Assembly (NCBI GenBank): GCA_964483985.1
Contig: CAZADS010000100.1
Span: 1 to 64,000 of the forward strand
Direction of reading: 5' to 3'
Source: CAZADS01 sp964483985
Lineage (GTDB): Bacteria; Pseudomonadota; Alphaproteobacteria; Thalassobaculales; Thalassobaculaceae
DNA length: 64,000 nt
Shown here: piece after piece, positions 1 through 9,948 of the stretch
How positions within the stretch are numbered: the first letter of the stretch is position 1
How the letters are laid out: each line of letters starts with the position of its first letter
The notes under the pieces: model-generated
What the model was told of the DNA's origin: nothing
Database searches by the model: none
What the model saw: only the letters and a program-made list of their open reading frames with translations
Made by a program: the position numbers and the translations under genes

Positions 1-954
1 GAATGGCTGTCGGATGATGGAATTAAGGCTATACTCATAAAGGGTGCCGGTGATCGTGCATTTTGTGCGGGAGGTGATGTAAGAGCAATTCGGCAAGCAA
101 TAATCGAATATCAAGGTAAAACCAATCCAGATCTGGCCCAAGAATTCTTCTTTGAGGAATACATTTTAAACCATCAAATACAAACTGCTTCAAAACCGTA
201 TATTGCCTTAATGGATAGAGTTTGTATGGGAGGCGGTGTTGGTTTATCAGTCCATGGATCCTTTCGCGTTGTAACTGAGAGAACTACTCTAGGAATGCCA
301 GAAACGACAATTGGGCTCTTCCCCGATGTTGGCGGGGCTTGGTTTTTGTCTCGGCTTCCGGGCTTTGTAGGGACATATTTAGCATTGACAGGGATACCAA
401 TATCATCAAGAGATTGTCTGGATTTGGGGATAGCCACTCATGTCGTCCATTCCAAGAGTCTTCCCGATATAGAAATGGCTCTTCGAGAAAAAGACGATAC
501 TGGCAATACTTACGTTCGAGTACAAAACATACTTAACAAATACGTTATCGAGATTGGGGACGCTTCGCTGCCTGCGATTCGATCGGAGATTGATTCTTAC
601 TTTTCCGCTTCAACAGTCGAAGAAATTATCAAGCGGCTAAAAGATTCAGGATCGACATTTTCAAAACGAGCCCTTGAGACTATTGCTTTAAAATCTCCTA
701 CTAGTTTAAAGGTAACGTTAGAGCAAATTAGACGGGGACGCTGTGCTAAGAGTTTTTCCGATACAATGACGATGGAATATAGACTTTCTCAGCACTTTGC
801 TCGGGGGCATGACTTTCCTGAAGGGGTGCGTGCTGTTCTAATTGATAAAGACCACAAACCCAATTGGAATCCTGATCGTTTGGAAACAGTTACAGATGAA
901 GTCGTGGCCGGTTATTTTGAAAGAGTGCCGTGGCGCGAGCTCAGTTTCGATTGA
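1..954 (+). CDS. 3-hydroxyisobutyryl-CoA hydrolase (5' end cut by window)
   Basis: The reading frame is open from base 1, so the gene starts before the window; 317 codons are visible. It is a crotonase-fold protein of the 3-hydroxyisobutyryl-CoA hydrolase type, which releases free 3-hydroxyisobutyrate in valine breakdown. Visible family marks are GAGDRAFCAGGDV near the visible N-terminus, the oxyanion-hole segment MGGGVGLSVHG, and MPETTIGLFPDVGG, which holds the catalytic Glu/Asp region typical of HIBCH rather than of ordinary enoyl-CoA hydratases. The next gene, 52 bp downstream on the same strand, encodes the following step (3-hydroxyisobutyrate dehydrogenase), which supports the call. An enoyl-CoA hydratase is the main alternative and less likely. 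Confidence 0.88.
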   Translation, partial: EWLSDDGIKAILIKGAGDRAFCAGGDVRAIRQAIIEYQGKTNPDLAQEFFFEEYILNHQIQTASKPYIALMDRVCMGGGVGLSVHGSFRVVTERTTLGMPETTIGLFPDVGGAWFLSRLPGFVGTYLALTGIPISSRDCLDLGIATHVVHSKSLPDIEMALREKDDTGNTYVRVQNILNKYVIEIGDASLPAIRSEIDSYFSASTVEEIIKRLKDSGSTFSKRALETIALKSPTSLKVTLEQIRRGRCAKSFSDTMTMEYRLSQHFARGHDFPEGVRAVLIDKDHKPNWNPDRLETVTDEVVAGYFERVPWRELSFD

Positions 955-1006
955 ATATTGAAATGTTTAAGCTCTGGATCATGCAAATATTTAAGGAGTT
1001 TCGACT

Positions 1007-1900
1007 ATGGCTAGGATTGCCTTTATAGGTCTTGGTAATATGGGTTTTCCCATGGCGAGAAACCTTATCCGTGCTAACCATGAGGTAACCGGATTCGATA
1101 TAGTTAAAAATGTAGTTGAAAAATTTTCTAATCATGGAGGGCAAGGATCAGAAGATGCTACTTCAGCATTAACAGAAGCGGAAATAATTATTACAATGTT
1201 GCCAGAAGGAAGGCATGTTCTTTCCGTTTATGGTGAAACTATTTTGGATAATGCCCCAAAAGGAGCCTTGTTAATTGATTGCTCTACAATCGATGTGGGT
1301 AGTGCGCGAATTGTTGCGTCTCAGGCGGTTAATGCTGGTTTTGATATGGTTGATGCTCCTGTTTCTGGTGGCACAGGTGGTGCCGAATCTGGAACTTTGA
1401 CTTTTATGGTGGGCGGGCCGGTTGATGCCTTTCAAAGAGCTAAGGACATTTTGGATGTAATGGGTACTACTATTGTCCACACTGGTGGAGCGGGGAATGG
1501 GCAGGCGGCTAAAATTTGCAACAATATGATTTTAGGAATATCAATGATAGCGGTTTGTGAGAGTTTTGCGATGGGTGAAAAACTTGGGTTAGACTCGCAA
1601 ACGCTATTTGATATTACTTCTAAATCGTCTAGCCAATGTTGGGCAATGACTAGCTATCTTCCGGTCCCTGGTCCAGTTCCTTCGTCTCCAGCAAATCGTG
1701 ATTATGAGCCCGGTTTTACCGCAGCAATGATGGCGAAAGATATGAACCTTGCTAAAGATGCAGCTGAATCTACAGGGCAAAATGCCGAACTTGGTGCGCT
1801 TGCATTGAAATTATACCAACGCTTTGTTGAAAGTGGGGAGGCACCGAAGGATTTTTCTGGTATTTATAAAATGATATCGGGAAATAAATTAATTCAATAA
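1007..1900 (+). CDS. mmsB: 3-hydroxyisobutyrate dehydrogenase
   Basis: A 297-residue NAD-dependent beta-hydroxyacid dehydrogenase that oxidises 3-hydroxyisobutyrate to methylmalonate semialdehyde in valine catabolism. The N-terminal Rossmann motif GLGNMGFPMA is followed by the substrate-binding segment DAPVSGGTGGAESGTLTFM and the catalytic-lysine region GNGQAAKICNNM near residue 170. Length is normal for the family. The ATG is preceded by AAGGAG at good spacing. It follows the 3-hydroxyisobutyryl-CoA hydrolase gene on the same strand, so the two probably share a transcript. A paralogue of the same superfamily lies at 41427-42326 in the accessory block. Confidence 0.92.
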   Translation: MARIAFIGLGNMGFPMARNLIRANHEVTGFDIVKNVVEKFSNHGGQGSEDATSALTEAEIIITMLPEGRHVLSVYGETILDNAPKGALLIDCSTIDVGSARIVASQAVNAGFDMVDAPVSGGTGGAESGTLTFMVGGPVDAFQRAKDILDVMGTTIVHTGGAGNGQAAKICNNMILGISMIAVCESFAMGEKLGLDSQTLFDITSKSSSQCWAMTSYLPVPGPVPSSPANRDYEPGFTAAMMAKDMNLAKDAAESTGQNAELGALALKLYQRFVESGEAPKDFSGIYKMISGNKLIQ

Positions 1901-1944
1901 AACGCCGATTTTCGTATTATCACTGATTAGTGTATTCTAATGAT

Positions 1945-2466
1945 ATGGTAGAATTTAACAAAGATACTCAAGACGAGACAAGAACATTACCGACGCGGCA
2001 GGAGTACCTTGAAATTGTCAAACTGATTGAACGCCTCCACCGTCAATTCTTGGAAGTTGTAAAAACGGAGCTTGATCGTTATGGCGTAGAGGATATTAAT
2101 AATATCCAGGCATTAATTTTGTTTAATATTGGTGACGACGAGCTTACGGTGGGCGAACTTACAAATAGAGGGTATTATTTAGGTTCTAATGTTTCCTATA
2201 ACGTCAGAAAGATGGTTGAAAATGGGTATTTAGTTCAGGAGCGGTCGGCTCATGACAGACGCTCGATTCGCGTTAAACTTTCTGATAAAGGGTTGTCACT
2301 GCGTAATGAGGTGTCTCAGATGTTTGACCGCCATACAGATATATTGAGACAAAGTAATGTTAAAGCAAGCGATATCCAGCAAGCCAGCGAATGCTACCGC
2401 CGATTAGAGAGGTTTTGGATGAGTTTGCTGAATTATAATCTTCGCGGCACTTTCCCGCCATATTAG
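1945..2466 (+). CDS. MarR-family transcriptional regulator, LdtR-like
   Basis: A winged-helix regulator of 173 residues from ATG 1945; a GTG five codons earlier is also possible. The core contains LTVGELTNRGYYLGSNVSYN (helix-turn-helix) and the wing motif ERSAHDRRSIRVKLSDKG, characteristic of MarR proteins. The unusual GYYLGSNVSYN recognition segment resembles the alphaproteobacterial LdtR group, described as controlling L,D-transpeptidase and stress genes; this is recalled family knowledge, not a search result. It stands alone, 44 bp after mmsB and 108 bp before proS. Its targets cannot be told from the sequence. Confidence 0.85.
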   Translation: MVEFNKDTQDETRTLPTRQEYLEIVKLIERLHRQFLEVVKTELDRYGVEDINNIQALILFNIGDDELTVGELTNRGYYLGSNVSYNVRKMVENGYLVQERSAHDRRSIRVKLSDKGLSLRNEVSQMFDRHTDILRQSNVKASDIQQASECYRRLERFWMSLLNYNLRGTFPPY

Positions 2467-2574
2467 AGATCAATAGACCTAAATGGTAGTCGTTAAATGT
2501 GCACCAATGCCGGTTTTTGCAATTACATTTTATTCCAAAAGACTTTTTCTGAATCTTATTGTTAGAGATCGCTA

Positions 2575-3888
2575 ATGAGATTATCCAACTATTTTCTGCC
2601 GACGATGCGAGATACACCGAAAGAAGCGCAAATCATTTCTCATAGGTATATGTTACGAGCCGGTCTCATACAGCAAGCAACGGCAGGAATCTATTCGTGG
2701 TTACCATTGGGGTTGAGTGTACTTAGAAAAATTGAACAAATTGTTAGAGAGGAACAAAATTCTGCCGGAGCGCAGGAAATGTTGATGCCGACGATTCAGC
2801 CTGCACATCTTTGGCGAGAGAGTGGCCGTTATGACGATTACGGTAAGGAAATGCTTCGAATTCGTGATCGTCACGACCGCGATATGTTATTTGGGCCAAC
2901 CAATGAGGAATTGATAACGGATATTTTTAGAAGCCATATTAAAAGTTACAGGGCGTTGCCGCTAAATCTTTACCATATTCAATGGAAATTTCGAGATGAG
3001 GTTCGGCCGCGCTTTGGTGTGATGCGAGGACGTGAATTTTTGATGAAGGATGCTTATTCATTCGATTTGGACTACATAGGGGCCGTTAAAGCTTATAACC
3101 GAATGTTCGTGGCCTATCTGAAAACGTTTGCTAGATTGGGATTGAAAGCCATTCCTATGGCTGCCGATAGTGGGCCTATAGGAGGTGATATGAGCCATGA
3201 ATTCGTCATCTTGGCCGATACGGGAGAGAGCGAGGTGTTTTGTCATAAGGATTGGCTCAATCTTGATATACTAGGAGAAGAAATCGATATCCATGGCGAT
3301 CTACAACCTGTTGTCAGCTCTTTGTTATCTCGCTACGCTGCGACTGATGACAAACACGATGAAAAAACGTGTCCTGTTCCAAATCAGGACTTACTCACTA
3401 CTCGTGGAATTGAAGTTGGCCATATTTTTTATTTTGGCACCAAATATTCTGAAAAATTAGGCGCTTACGTGACTAGCTCAGATGGAAGGGAAAACTCCGT
3501 GCATATGGGTTCTTATGGCATTGGAGTTTCACGTCTGGTTGGAGCTATTATTGAAGCCAGTCATGATGAGCACGGCATTATTTGGCCGGAATCGGTATCG
3601 CCGTTTAGTATCGGTTTAGTTAATATTAAGGTAGACGATCAAACGTGTGTGAACGCGAGCGAAGAATTGTATGCTAAACTAAATAAGGCAAAAATAGAGG
3701 TGCTTTATGATGACCGGGATGAAAGAACCGGGGCGAAATTGACTAACATGGATCTAATTGGATTACCCTGGCAAATTATTGTTGGACCCAGAGGGTTAAA
3801 GTCGGGTGTCTTAGAGGTTAAAAATCGGCTTTCTGGGGAAACGGTGGAACTCACACCAGAAGCGGCTATGAACCGTTTTACAACGTAG
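2575..3888 (+). CDS. proS: Prolyl-tRNA synthetase (short bacterial form)
   Basis: A class II aminoacyl-tRNA synthetase of 437 residues that charges tRNA-Pro. The N-terminus [20 protein letters not shown], the ATP-binding stretch FGPTNEELI, motif 2 region [20 protein letters not shown] and motif 3 region [11 protein letters not shown] are all clear, followed by an anticodon-binding domain. It lacks the roughly 180-residue editing insertion of the E. coli enzyme, which is the usual arrangement in Alphaproteobacteria. The ATG follows AGAGATCGCTA, with no strong Shine-Dalgarno. It lies directly upstream of the lol genes, a conserved alphaproteobacterial neighbourhood. Confidence 0.96.
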   Translation: MRLSNYFLPTMRDTPKEAQIISHRYMLRAGLIQQATAGIYSWLPLGLSVLRKIEQIVREEQNSAGAQEMLMPTIQPAHLWRESGRYDDYGKEMLRIRDRHDRDMLFGPTNEELITDIFRSHIKSYRALPLNLYHIQWKFRDEVRPRFGVMRGREFLMKDAYSFDLDYIGAVKAYNRMFVAYLKTFARLGLKAIPMAADSGPIGGDMSHEFVILADTGESEVFCHKDWLNLDILGEEIDIHGDLQPVVSSLLSRYAATDDKHDEKTCPVPNQDLLTTRGIEVGHIFYFGTKYSEKLGAYVTSSDGRENSVHMGSYGIGVSRLVGAIIEASHDEHGIIWPESVSPFSIGLVNIKVDDQTCVNASEELYAKLNKAKIEVLYDDRDERTGAKLTNMDLIGLPWQIIVGPRGLKSGVLEVKNRLSGETVELTPEAAMNRFTT

Positions 3889-3934
3889 GTCTGGGAGATA
3901 ATAAATAGCTGTATTTGGAAGATTTGAGCAGACG

Positions 3935-5155
3935 GTGGCGTTGCGCTATCTTCGTTCTCGTAGACAGGAAGGTTTCATTTCAGTTATTGCTTGGTTCTCG
4001 CTACTTGGCATTGTGCTTGGCGTGGCCACACTGATTATAGTAATGTCTGTGATGAATGGTTTTCGGACCGAACTATTGACGAGAATTTTAGGCCTCAATG
4101 GTCATGTCACAGTATATGATCGTCAGGCGCCAATTTTCGATTATGATCAGCTAGCGGTTAGCCTTGGCGAAATTCCAAGTGTTTTGAATGTAGTACCGCA
4201 GTTACAGGGACAGGTAATGGCGGTTGTCGGTGGATCTGCCACAGGTGCTCTCGTTCGAGGGGTTACAAAGCGCTCACTTGTGTCTAGAGAAATTATTCCT
4301 AAAAATTTAGTTGTAGGTTCGTTAGAAAATTTTGATTCGAGTCCTTCCATCCTAATCGGTTCGCGTCTAGCTCAAAAATTAAGTGTAAAAATTGGCCAAA
4401 AAATAAAGTTATTGTCGCCTGCTAGTCAGTCGACAGCTTTTGGAAGTATGCCCACGATACGTTCATTTAAAATAGAAGGTTTGTTTAATGTGGGTATGTT
4501 TGAATATGATAGTTCACTGATTTATATGCCTCTTTCTCAAGCGCAAATTTTATTTAAGACAGGCAATGGGGTCAATGCCATTGAGATGACTGTGACAGAT
4601 CCAAATAAGGTAGATCAAATTAGAGCTACTTTATCAAAAATAACCGGAGAAGGAAGATATGCTATAGATTGGAAACAAAAAAATTCAAGCTTTTTCAATG
4701 CTTTGCAGGTTGAAAGAAATGTGATGTTTCTTATCTTAGCTCTTATAATTTTGGTTGCTGCATTCAACATCATTTCCTCGATGATTATGTTGGTCAACGA
4801 TAAACGGAGTTCCATTGCTATTATGAGAACTATGGGTGCTTCTAAATCTATGATAACCAGAATATTTTTTATTTCAGGCGCAAGCGTTGGATTAGTAGGA
4901 ACTATAATCGGTACATTTTTAGGTTTGATATTTTGTTGGAATATAGAAACCATTCGAAAATGGTTGGAGTCGCTTACAGGAACTAATTTATTTTCAGCGG
5001 AGATTTATTTTCTTTCTAAACTTCCGGCTCAAGTTGATCCTGGAGACGTGATTTTGGTAGTCATTATGGCGCTTTTTTTGTCTTTCTCCGCCTCGATTTA
5101 CCCATCTTGGCGAGCAGCTAAAACAAACCCAGTCGAGGCTTTGCGATATGGTTGA
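3935..5155 (+). CDS. lolC: Lipoprotein-releasing ABC permease (LolC/LolE type)
   Basis: An inner-membrane permease of the Lol system, which extracts lipoproteins from the inner membrane for transfer to LolA. An N-terminal transmembrane helix with the family signature GVATLIIVMSVMNGFR is followed by a large periplasmic domain and three C-terminal helices (around residues 255-405). The first conventional start is GTG 3935, but homology seems to begin earlier: the in-frame codons from 3905 (ATA) encode IAVFGRFEQT directly before VALRYLRSRRQEGF, matching the F-x-x-FE-x-x-VA-x-RYL start of alphaproteobacterial relatives. GGGAG at 3893-3897 sits 7 nt before the ATA, and TAA at 3902 blocks anything further upstream. 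One permease gene with LolD suggests a homodimeric LolF-like arrangement. Confidence 0.92.
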   Translation: MALRYLRSRRQEGFISVIAWFSLLGIVLGVATLIIVMSVMNGFRTELLTRILGLNGHVTVYDRQAPIFDYDQLAVSLGEIPSVLNVVPQLQGQVMAVVGGSATGALVRGVTKRSLVSREIIPKNLVVGSLENFDSSPSILIGSRLAQKLSVKIGQKIKLLSPASQSTAFGSMPTIRSFKIEGLFNVGMFEYDSSLIYMPLSQAQILFKTGNGVNAIEMTVTDPNKVDQIRATLSKITGEGRYAIDWKQKNSSFFNALQVERNVMFLILALIILVAAFNIISSMIMLVNDKRSSIAIMRTMGASKSMITRIFFISGASVGLVGTIIGTFLGLIFCWNIETIRKWLESLTGTNLFSAEIYFLSKLPAQVDPGDVILVVIMALFLSFSASIYPSWRAAKTNPVEALRYG

Positions 5156-5828
5156 AGTGCCACTTGAATTGCAAAGTGTAGTTCACCGTTATAGGCAGGC
5201 AGGGGAAAATTTAGAAATACTAAAATGTATCAACCTTAAGATAGATCGTGGTGAAATGGTTGCGATGGTGGGGCCATCGGGTTCTGGGAAATCCACTTTA
5301 TTGCATATAGCGGGTTTGTTAGAACGGCCAACCGATGGGAAGGTTTTATTCGAAGGGAGTGATTGTGGTTCAGCGTCTGACGCTGAACGGACACGGATAC
5401 GACGGGATGGTATCGGTTTCGTTTACCAATATCACCATCTTTTACCGGAATTCAGTGCAATAGAAAACGTTATAATACCTCAACTAATTGCCGGAATTGA
5501 TAAGTCGGAAGCTAGAAGAAGAGCTGTTGAATTGCTTGAAATGGTTGGGTTGGCGAACCGAATGGAGCACGATCCTTCGAGGTTGTCGGGAGGCGAACAA
5601 CAAAGGGTAGCGATTGTCCGCGCTATTGCTAATGTTCCCCAAGTAATTTTGGCGGATGAACCGACTGGCAATCTTGACCCATCTATATCGGAAGATGTTT
5701 TTAATTATTTGGGACATATAATAAATTCTAGTCAAATCTCGGCTTTAGTAGCTACCCATAATCTTGAATTGGCAAAAAAAATGGACCGGGTAGTCACGTT
5801 GCGCGACGGTGTCCTTGTTGAGTGGTAA
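5148..5828 (+). CDS. lolD: Lipoprotein-releasing ABC transporter ATPase LolD
   Basis: The 226-residue ATPase that drives the Lol lipoprotein exporter. Walker A is GPSGSGKST, the Q-loop region is GFVYQYHHLLPEFSA, the ABC signature is LSGGEQQR, and Walker B with the following glutamate is ILADEPTGNLDP. The start overlaps the end of the permease gene by 8 bp, which fits translational coupling in an operon. It is the expected partner of the permease upstream. Confidence 0.95.
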   Translation: MVEVPLELQSVVHRYRQAGENLEILKCINLKIDRGEMVAMVGPSGSGKSTLLHIAGLLERPTDGKVLFEGSDCGSASDAERTRIRRDGIGFVYQYHHLLPEFSAIENVIIPQLIAGIDKSEARRRAVELLEMVGLANRMEHDPSRLSGGEQQRVAIVRAIANVPQVILADEPTGNLDPSISEDVFNYLGHIINSSQISALVATHNLELAKKMDRVVTLRDGVLVEW

Positions 5829-5940
5829 GACTTAGAAAATTATAATTTTACAAAATGCACCGAATTTTAGCCTGTTGATAGACGGTTCCTGCTGACGTCG
5901 GCTTTGTGTTGTGCCATTGTTGCTTTGGAAAGGAGTACTT

Positions 5941-8900
5941 ATGTCACACGCTGACTTTGTACATTTGACAAATCGCACAGCCTATTCCTTGGCAGAAGGT
6001 GCGTTGAAGGTCGAAGAGCTAATAACATTGTGCCAAAAAAACGAAATGCCGGCTGTCGCTATTACCGATAATGGAAATTTATTTGGTGCTTTGGAGTTTT
6101 CAGTCACAGCGTCCAAATCGGGTGTGCAGCCCATAATTGGCACAACACTAAATATTCGGTTGGATGATGACCAAAAAATAGAAAAAATCCGAATGGACGT
6201 TAACGGACACCGTGGATCAGTGCAGCGAGATCATCTGGTTGTATTAGCTCAAAATGAAGAAGGTTATAGGAATTTATTAGATTTAGTTAGTCATTCTTTT
6301 TTAGAAAGTCACAATGCAGACGAACCTTTGGTCACAATGGCCGACCTTCAGGGAAAGACTAATGGGCTAATAGGTTTGACTGGCGGCGTAAGAGGTTCTG
6401 TGGGTCGGCTTTTGCTAGAACGTCGGGAAGAAATGGCTGAATCTTTTTTGAAAAAATTGCATCAATTATTCGAGGACCGACTTTATGTGGAACTGAATAG
6501 GCATTCCTTAGCTACAGAACGACAGATAGAGGGTTGTTTAATTGAGCTGGCATACAAGCACGGTCTTCCACTCGTCGCTACAAATGATTGTCATTTCGCT
6601 AATGAGGCTATGTATGAGGCACACGATGTCCTACTTTGTATAGCGCAGTCTACAACTATTAGTGATTCGAAAAGGCGCCAAGTTACACCAAATCACAGAT
6701 TTAAAACAGCCGCTGAAATGCGTAGGTTGTTTTCAGATCTGCCGGAAGCTTTGGATAATACTCTTGTAATCGCTAGGCGTTGCAGTTTTATGCCGACTAC
6801 AAGAGCACCAATTTTGCCTCCTTTCATAACGGAGCCAGATGGAAGTGAAATTAAGGAATTGAAAAATATGGCTCGTGTTGGGCTCGAAAATCGTCTGAAG
6901 ACGCAGGTTTTTTCATCTGATTTGGATTCCATTGCCCGAGAAGCGGTCATCCTGCCATATATGGAAAGGCTGGAAATGGAATTGAAGGTTATAGACCAAA
7001 TGGGCTTTCCAGGATATTTCCTCATAGTAGCAGATTTCATACAATGGGCTAAATCCAAAGGTTTTCCAGTCGGACCTGGCAGAGGTGCGGGAGCAGGTTC
7101 GGTTGTGGCTTGGGCGCTTCTTATAACGGACCTAGATCCCCTAAGATGGGGCTTGTTGTTCGAACGTTTTCTTAACCCGGAACGCGTATCAATGCCGGAT
7201 TTTGATATAGATTTTTGTCAGGATCGCAGGAACGAAGTTATTGAATATGTCCAAAAGAAATACGGTCAGGATCGTGTGGCTCAAATTATAACTTTTGGCA
7301 AATTACAGGCTAGAGCAGTACTGCGTGACGTTGGGCGTGTATTGGAAATGCCTTACGGGCAAGTCGATCGGATATGCAAATTAGTTCCGAATAACCCAGC
7401 CAGCCCGACCACTTTGGCGGAGGCCATAGAAGGAGAACCTGATTTACGTAAACAGCGTGATGAAGATGAATCTGTAGGTACATTATTGACTATCGGGTTG
7501 AAACTTGAAGGGCTTTATCGAAATGCTTCCACTCACGCGGCAGGGATTGTTATAGCTGATAGACCGCTGAAAGAACTGGTTCCGCTTTACCGGGATCCAC
7601 GTTCTGAGATGTTTGCAACCCAATTTAACATGAAATGGGTTGAATCCGCTGGTTTGGTAAAATTCGATTTTCTGGGATTGAAGACGCTATCGGTCCTGGA
7701 GAAAACGATTCATTTGTTGAAAAATCGTGACATCATTGTGCACCTGCAGTCCATACCATTAGATGACGAAAAAACCTTCGCAATGATTGGTAGAGCTGAC
7801 AGCATTGGCGTTTTTCAACTTGAAAGCTCTGGGATGCGAGATGTTTTACGTAAGATGCGTCCGGACCGGTTTGAAGACATTATAGCACTCGTAGCATTAT
7901 ATAGACCGGGCCCAATGGCTAATATCCCAAGCTACATATCCCGAAAACATGGTGATGAATCAATAGAATATATGCATCCTGATTTGGAACCCGTCCTTAA
8001 GGAAACATTCGGCATCATGATTTATCAAGAGCAAGTGCAACAAGCCGCACAGATTTTGGCAGGATATACCCTTGGCGGCGCTGATTTGTTGCGTCGTGCG
8101 ATGGGTAAGAAAATCAAATCAGAAATGGATGCGCAGCGAGCGACATTTGTTGCCGGAGCTTTGGAAAGAGGGGTGCCGAGTCATCAAGCGTCTTCAATTT
8201 TCGAGAACATCGCTGCTTTTGCAGGATATGGATTTAATAAAAGCCACGCTGCTGCATACGCTTTGGTGGCGTATCAAACAGCTTACATGAAAGCGAATTA
8301 CCCAGTGGAGTTTCTTGCCGCTTCTATGAACTACGATATGGGTAATGTTGAAAAACTCAACGTCTTTCGACAAGAACTTTTTAAACTACAAATAAATTTG
8401 TTGCCACCAAATATAAATTACTCGGGGCGGGAGTTTTTGGTCGAAAAGCAAACGGATGGCAGCTTAGCAATAAGATATGCTTTAGCCGCAATCAAAAATG
8501 TAGGATCAAATGCTATGAGAGTTTTAGAGCATGAGAGAGAGAAAAATGGTATTTTTGATGGACTTAACGACTTTATTAACCGTTTGGACGGTCGATTAAT
8601 CAATAAACGCATTCTCGAAAATCTCATACGAGCAGGATCACTTGACGAACTAAACAATAATCGAGCGCAGTTATTAGAGGGGGTTGATTCGATTGTTAAG
8701 TTATCAAACGCAGCGGCTGAGGCAAGAACTTCCAACCAAGAAAATTTGTTCGAAAATGTAGTGTCGTTAGAACCTGAATTGGTCAAACTACCTGCGACAC
8801 TAGAATGGCCTCCTTTAGAACGTTTAAGGAATGAATTTGATGCGATTGGATTTTATATGTCTGCGCATCCATTGGATGGACACGAAGACGCATTAGAGCG

Positions 8901-9438
8901 TATGGATGTAGTCCAAGCTGCTGCAATAGGTTCTATAATCACCGCGAAGGACAGCCTCAGTCGTATCAACGTGGCTGGAATTATCATGTCCGTAAGAATA
9001 CGGACAAATCAACGAGGGAACAAGTACGCATTTGTTCAAGTGAGTGATAGGTCAGGTATTTTTGAATTGACTGTGTTCTCAGAAATATTAGCAGAGTCAA
9101 GGGATATACTTATCAATGGGTCAGGTGTCTTCGTTCGCTGCGATTGTAGAGTAGAAGATGGGGGAATGAGGCTTACAGCTAATAAGATTCAAGCATTAGA
9201 AGATGTATTTCAACTGAATACCAAAGGTTTGAAGATTTATTTGAGGGAGTTCGAACCAATACCAATCTTAGCAAAATTACTTGGCGATCATTCAAACGGT
9301 CATATTGATATAAAAATTGTCGTAAAAACAGAATCCGAAGAAGTAAATGTATCACTGGAACAAAAATATTCAATTGATTCTAGTATAAGGTCGGCAGTTA
9401 AATCTCTTCCAGGAATCATTGATGTTACAGATTTATAG
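5941..9438 (+). CDS. dnaE: DNA polymerase III alpha subunit
   Basis: The replicative polymerase, 1165 residues from ATG 5941, chosen because AAAGGAG sits just upstream; an in-frame ATG 30 bp earlier lacks this. An N-terminal PHP domain is followed by the C-family polymerase core with PDFDIDF carrying catalytic aspartates (around residue 420), then helix-hairpin-helix and OB-fold parts near the C-terminus. The PHP motifs read HLTNRTAYS and ITDNGNLFG, so expected metal-binding histidines are replaced; the domain is probably not an active nuclease and proofreading would rest on a separate DnaQ. It follows lolD, as in many Alphaproteobacteria. Confidence 0.96.
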   Translation: MSHADFVHLTNRTAYSLAEGALKVEELITLCQKNEMPAVAITDNGNLFGALEFSVTASKSGVQPIIGTTLNIRLDDDQKIEKIRMDVNGHRGSVQRDHLVVLAQNEEGYRNLLDLVSHSFLESHNADEPLVTMADLQGKTNGLIGLTGGVRGSVGRLLLERREEMAESFLKKLHQLFEDRLYVELNRHSLATERQIEGCLIELAYKHGLPLVATNDCHFANEAMYEAHDVLLCIAQSTTISDSKRRQVTPNHRFKTAAEMRRLFSDLPEALDNTLVIARRCSFMPTTRAPILPPFITEPDGSEIKELKNMARVGLENRLKTQVFSSDLDSIAREAVILPYMERLEMELKVIDQMGFPGYFLIVADFIQWAKSKGFPVGPGRGAGAGSVVAWALLITDLDPLRWGLLFERFLNPERVSMPDFDIDFCQDRRNEVIEYVQKKYGQDRVAQIITFGKLQARAVLRDVGRVLEMPYGQVDRICKLVPNNPASPTTLAEAIEGEPDLRKQRDEDESVGTLLTIGLKLEGLYRNASTHAAGIVIADRPLKELVPLYRDPRSEMFATQFNMKWVESAGLVKFDFLGLKTLSVLEKTIHLLKNRDIIVHLQSIPLDDEKTFAMIGRADSIGVFQLESSGMRDVLRKMRPDRFEDIIALVALYRPGPMANIPSYISRKHGDESIEYMHPDLEPVLKETFGIMIYQEQVQQAAQILAGYTLGGADLLRRAMGKKIKSEMDAQRATFVAGALERGVPSHQASSIFENIAAFAGYGFNKSHAAAYALVAYQTAYMKANYPVEFLAASMNYDMGNVEKLNVFRQELFKLQINLLPPNINYSGREFLVEKQTDGSLAIRYALAAIKNVGSNAMRVLEHEREKNGIFDGLNDFINRLDGRLINKRILENLIRAGSLDELNNNRAQLLEGVDSIVKLSNAAAEARTSNQENLFENVVSLEPELVKLPATLEWPPLERLRNEFDAIGFYMSAHPLDGHEDALERMDVVQAAAIGSIITAKDSLSRINVAGIIMSVRIRTNQRGNKYAFVQVSDRSGIFELTVFSEILAESRDILINGSGVFVRCDCRVEDGGMRLTANKIQALEDVFQLNTKGLKIYLREFEPIPILAKLLGDHSNGHIDIKIVVKTESEEVNVSLEQKYSIDSSIRSAVKSLPGIIDVTDL

Positions 9439-9500
9439 GAGCAAATTTGATCCCTAATGTTAATTATTAATTATATTCTCCCTAGGAAAATCTGATTCAG

Positions 9501-9582
9501 GACAATCTCATTAATGTTTAGGAGACAAAGTAATTCGGATCAACGTGCGACGGCTGACTTTTTCAGCTATGATGACAATCTC
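9501..9582 (+). repeat. Direct repeat GACAATCTC upstream of the hydratase genes
   Basis: The nonamer GACAATCTC occurs at 9501-9509 and again at 9574-9582, 73 bp apart, close to seven helical turns. Both copies lie in the 168-bp gap before the three-gene hydratase operon, the second only 24 bp before its first ATG. They could be operator half-sites, but a chance repeat in AT-rich DNA is possible. Confidence 0.3.
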
Positions 9583-9606
9583 TTACTTTGATGTCATTAT
9601 GCGATC

Positions 9607-9948
9607 ATGCATAGAAACTATACTGATCGCGGACACCATGATTTAGGCGGAATGCCGGAATTAGAAATTAGCGCAACGGACCATGACTACGCCTTTTGGG
9701 AAAAGCGCGTTGACGCTATTATGATGTTGTTAACTAACAAGCTGGAACTTATTACAGTAGATGAATTGAGAAAAGGCATCGAAGCACTTCCTCCAGATGC
9801 ATACAAAAATATGACTTATTATGAGCGTTGGATAGCCTCAATAACCCACGCATTATTAAATTTGGATGTAATCACAGTGCAGGAACTTGGAATTAAAATG
9901 GAAGAAGCAAAAGCTTTGAACGCTGCTTCTGAAGGAGATGTTAGTTAA
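9607..9948 (+). CDS. Nitrile hydratase / thiocyanate hydrolase, N-terminal half of beta subunit
   Basis: This 113-residue protein corresponds to only the N-terminal half of a nitrile hydratase beta subunit. Marks are HHDLGGMPELE at the start, FWEKRVDAIMMLL, and MTYYERWIASITHALLN, which matches the family's S/TYYExWL helix. The rest of the beta subunit is encoded by the next gene. In thiocyanate hydrolase and in the toyocamycin nitrile hydratase the beta chain is split in this way. Its stop codon shares a base with the next start (TAATG), so the two halves are probably co-translated and form one functional unit with the metal subunit at 10252. Confidence 0.8.
   Translation: MHRNYTDRGHHDLGGMPELEISATDHDYAFWEKRVDAIMMLLTNKLELITVDELRKGIEALPPDAYKNMTYYERWIASITHALLNLDVITVQELGIKMEEAKALNAASEGDVS

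Noticed and set aside
5941..9438. Active PHP-domain proofreading nuclease in DnaE
   Set aside because: Metal-binding histidines in the first two PHP motifs are replaced (HLTNRTAYS, ITDNGN); this degeneration is ordinary for polymerases that work with a separate DnaQ.
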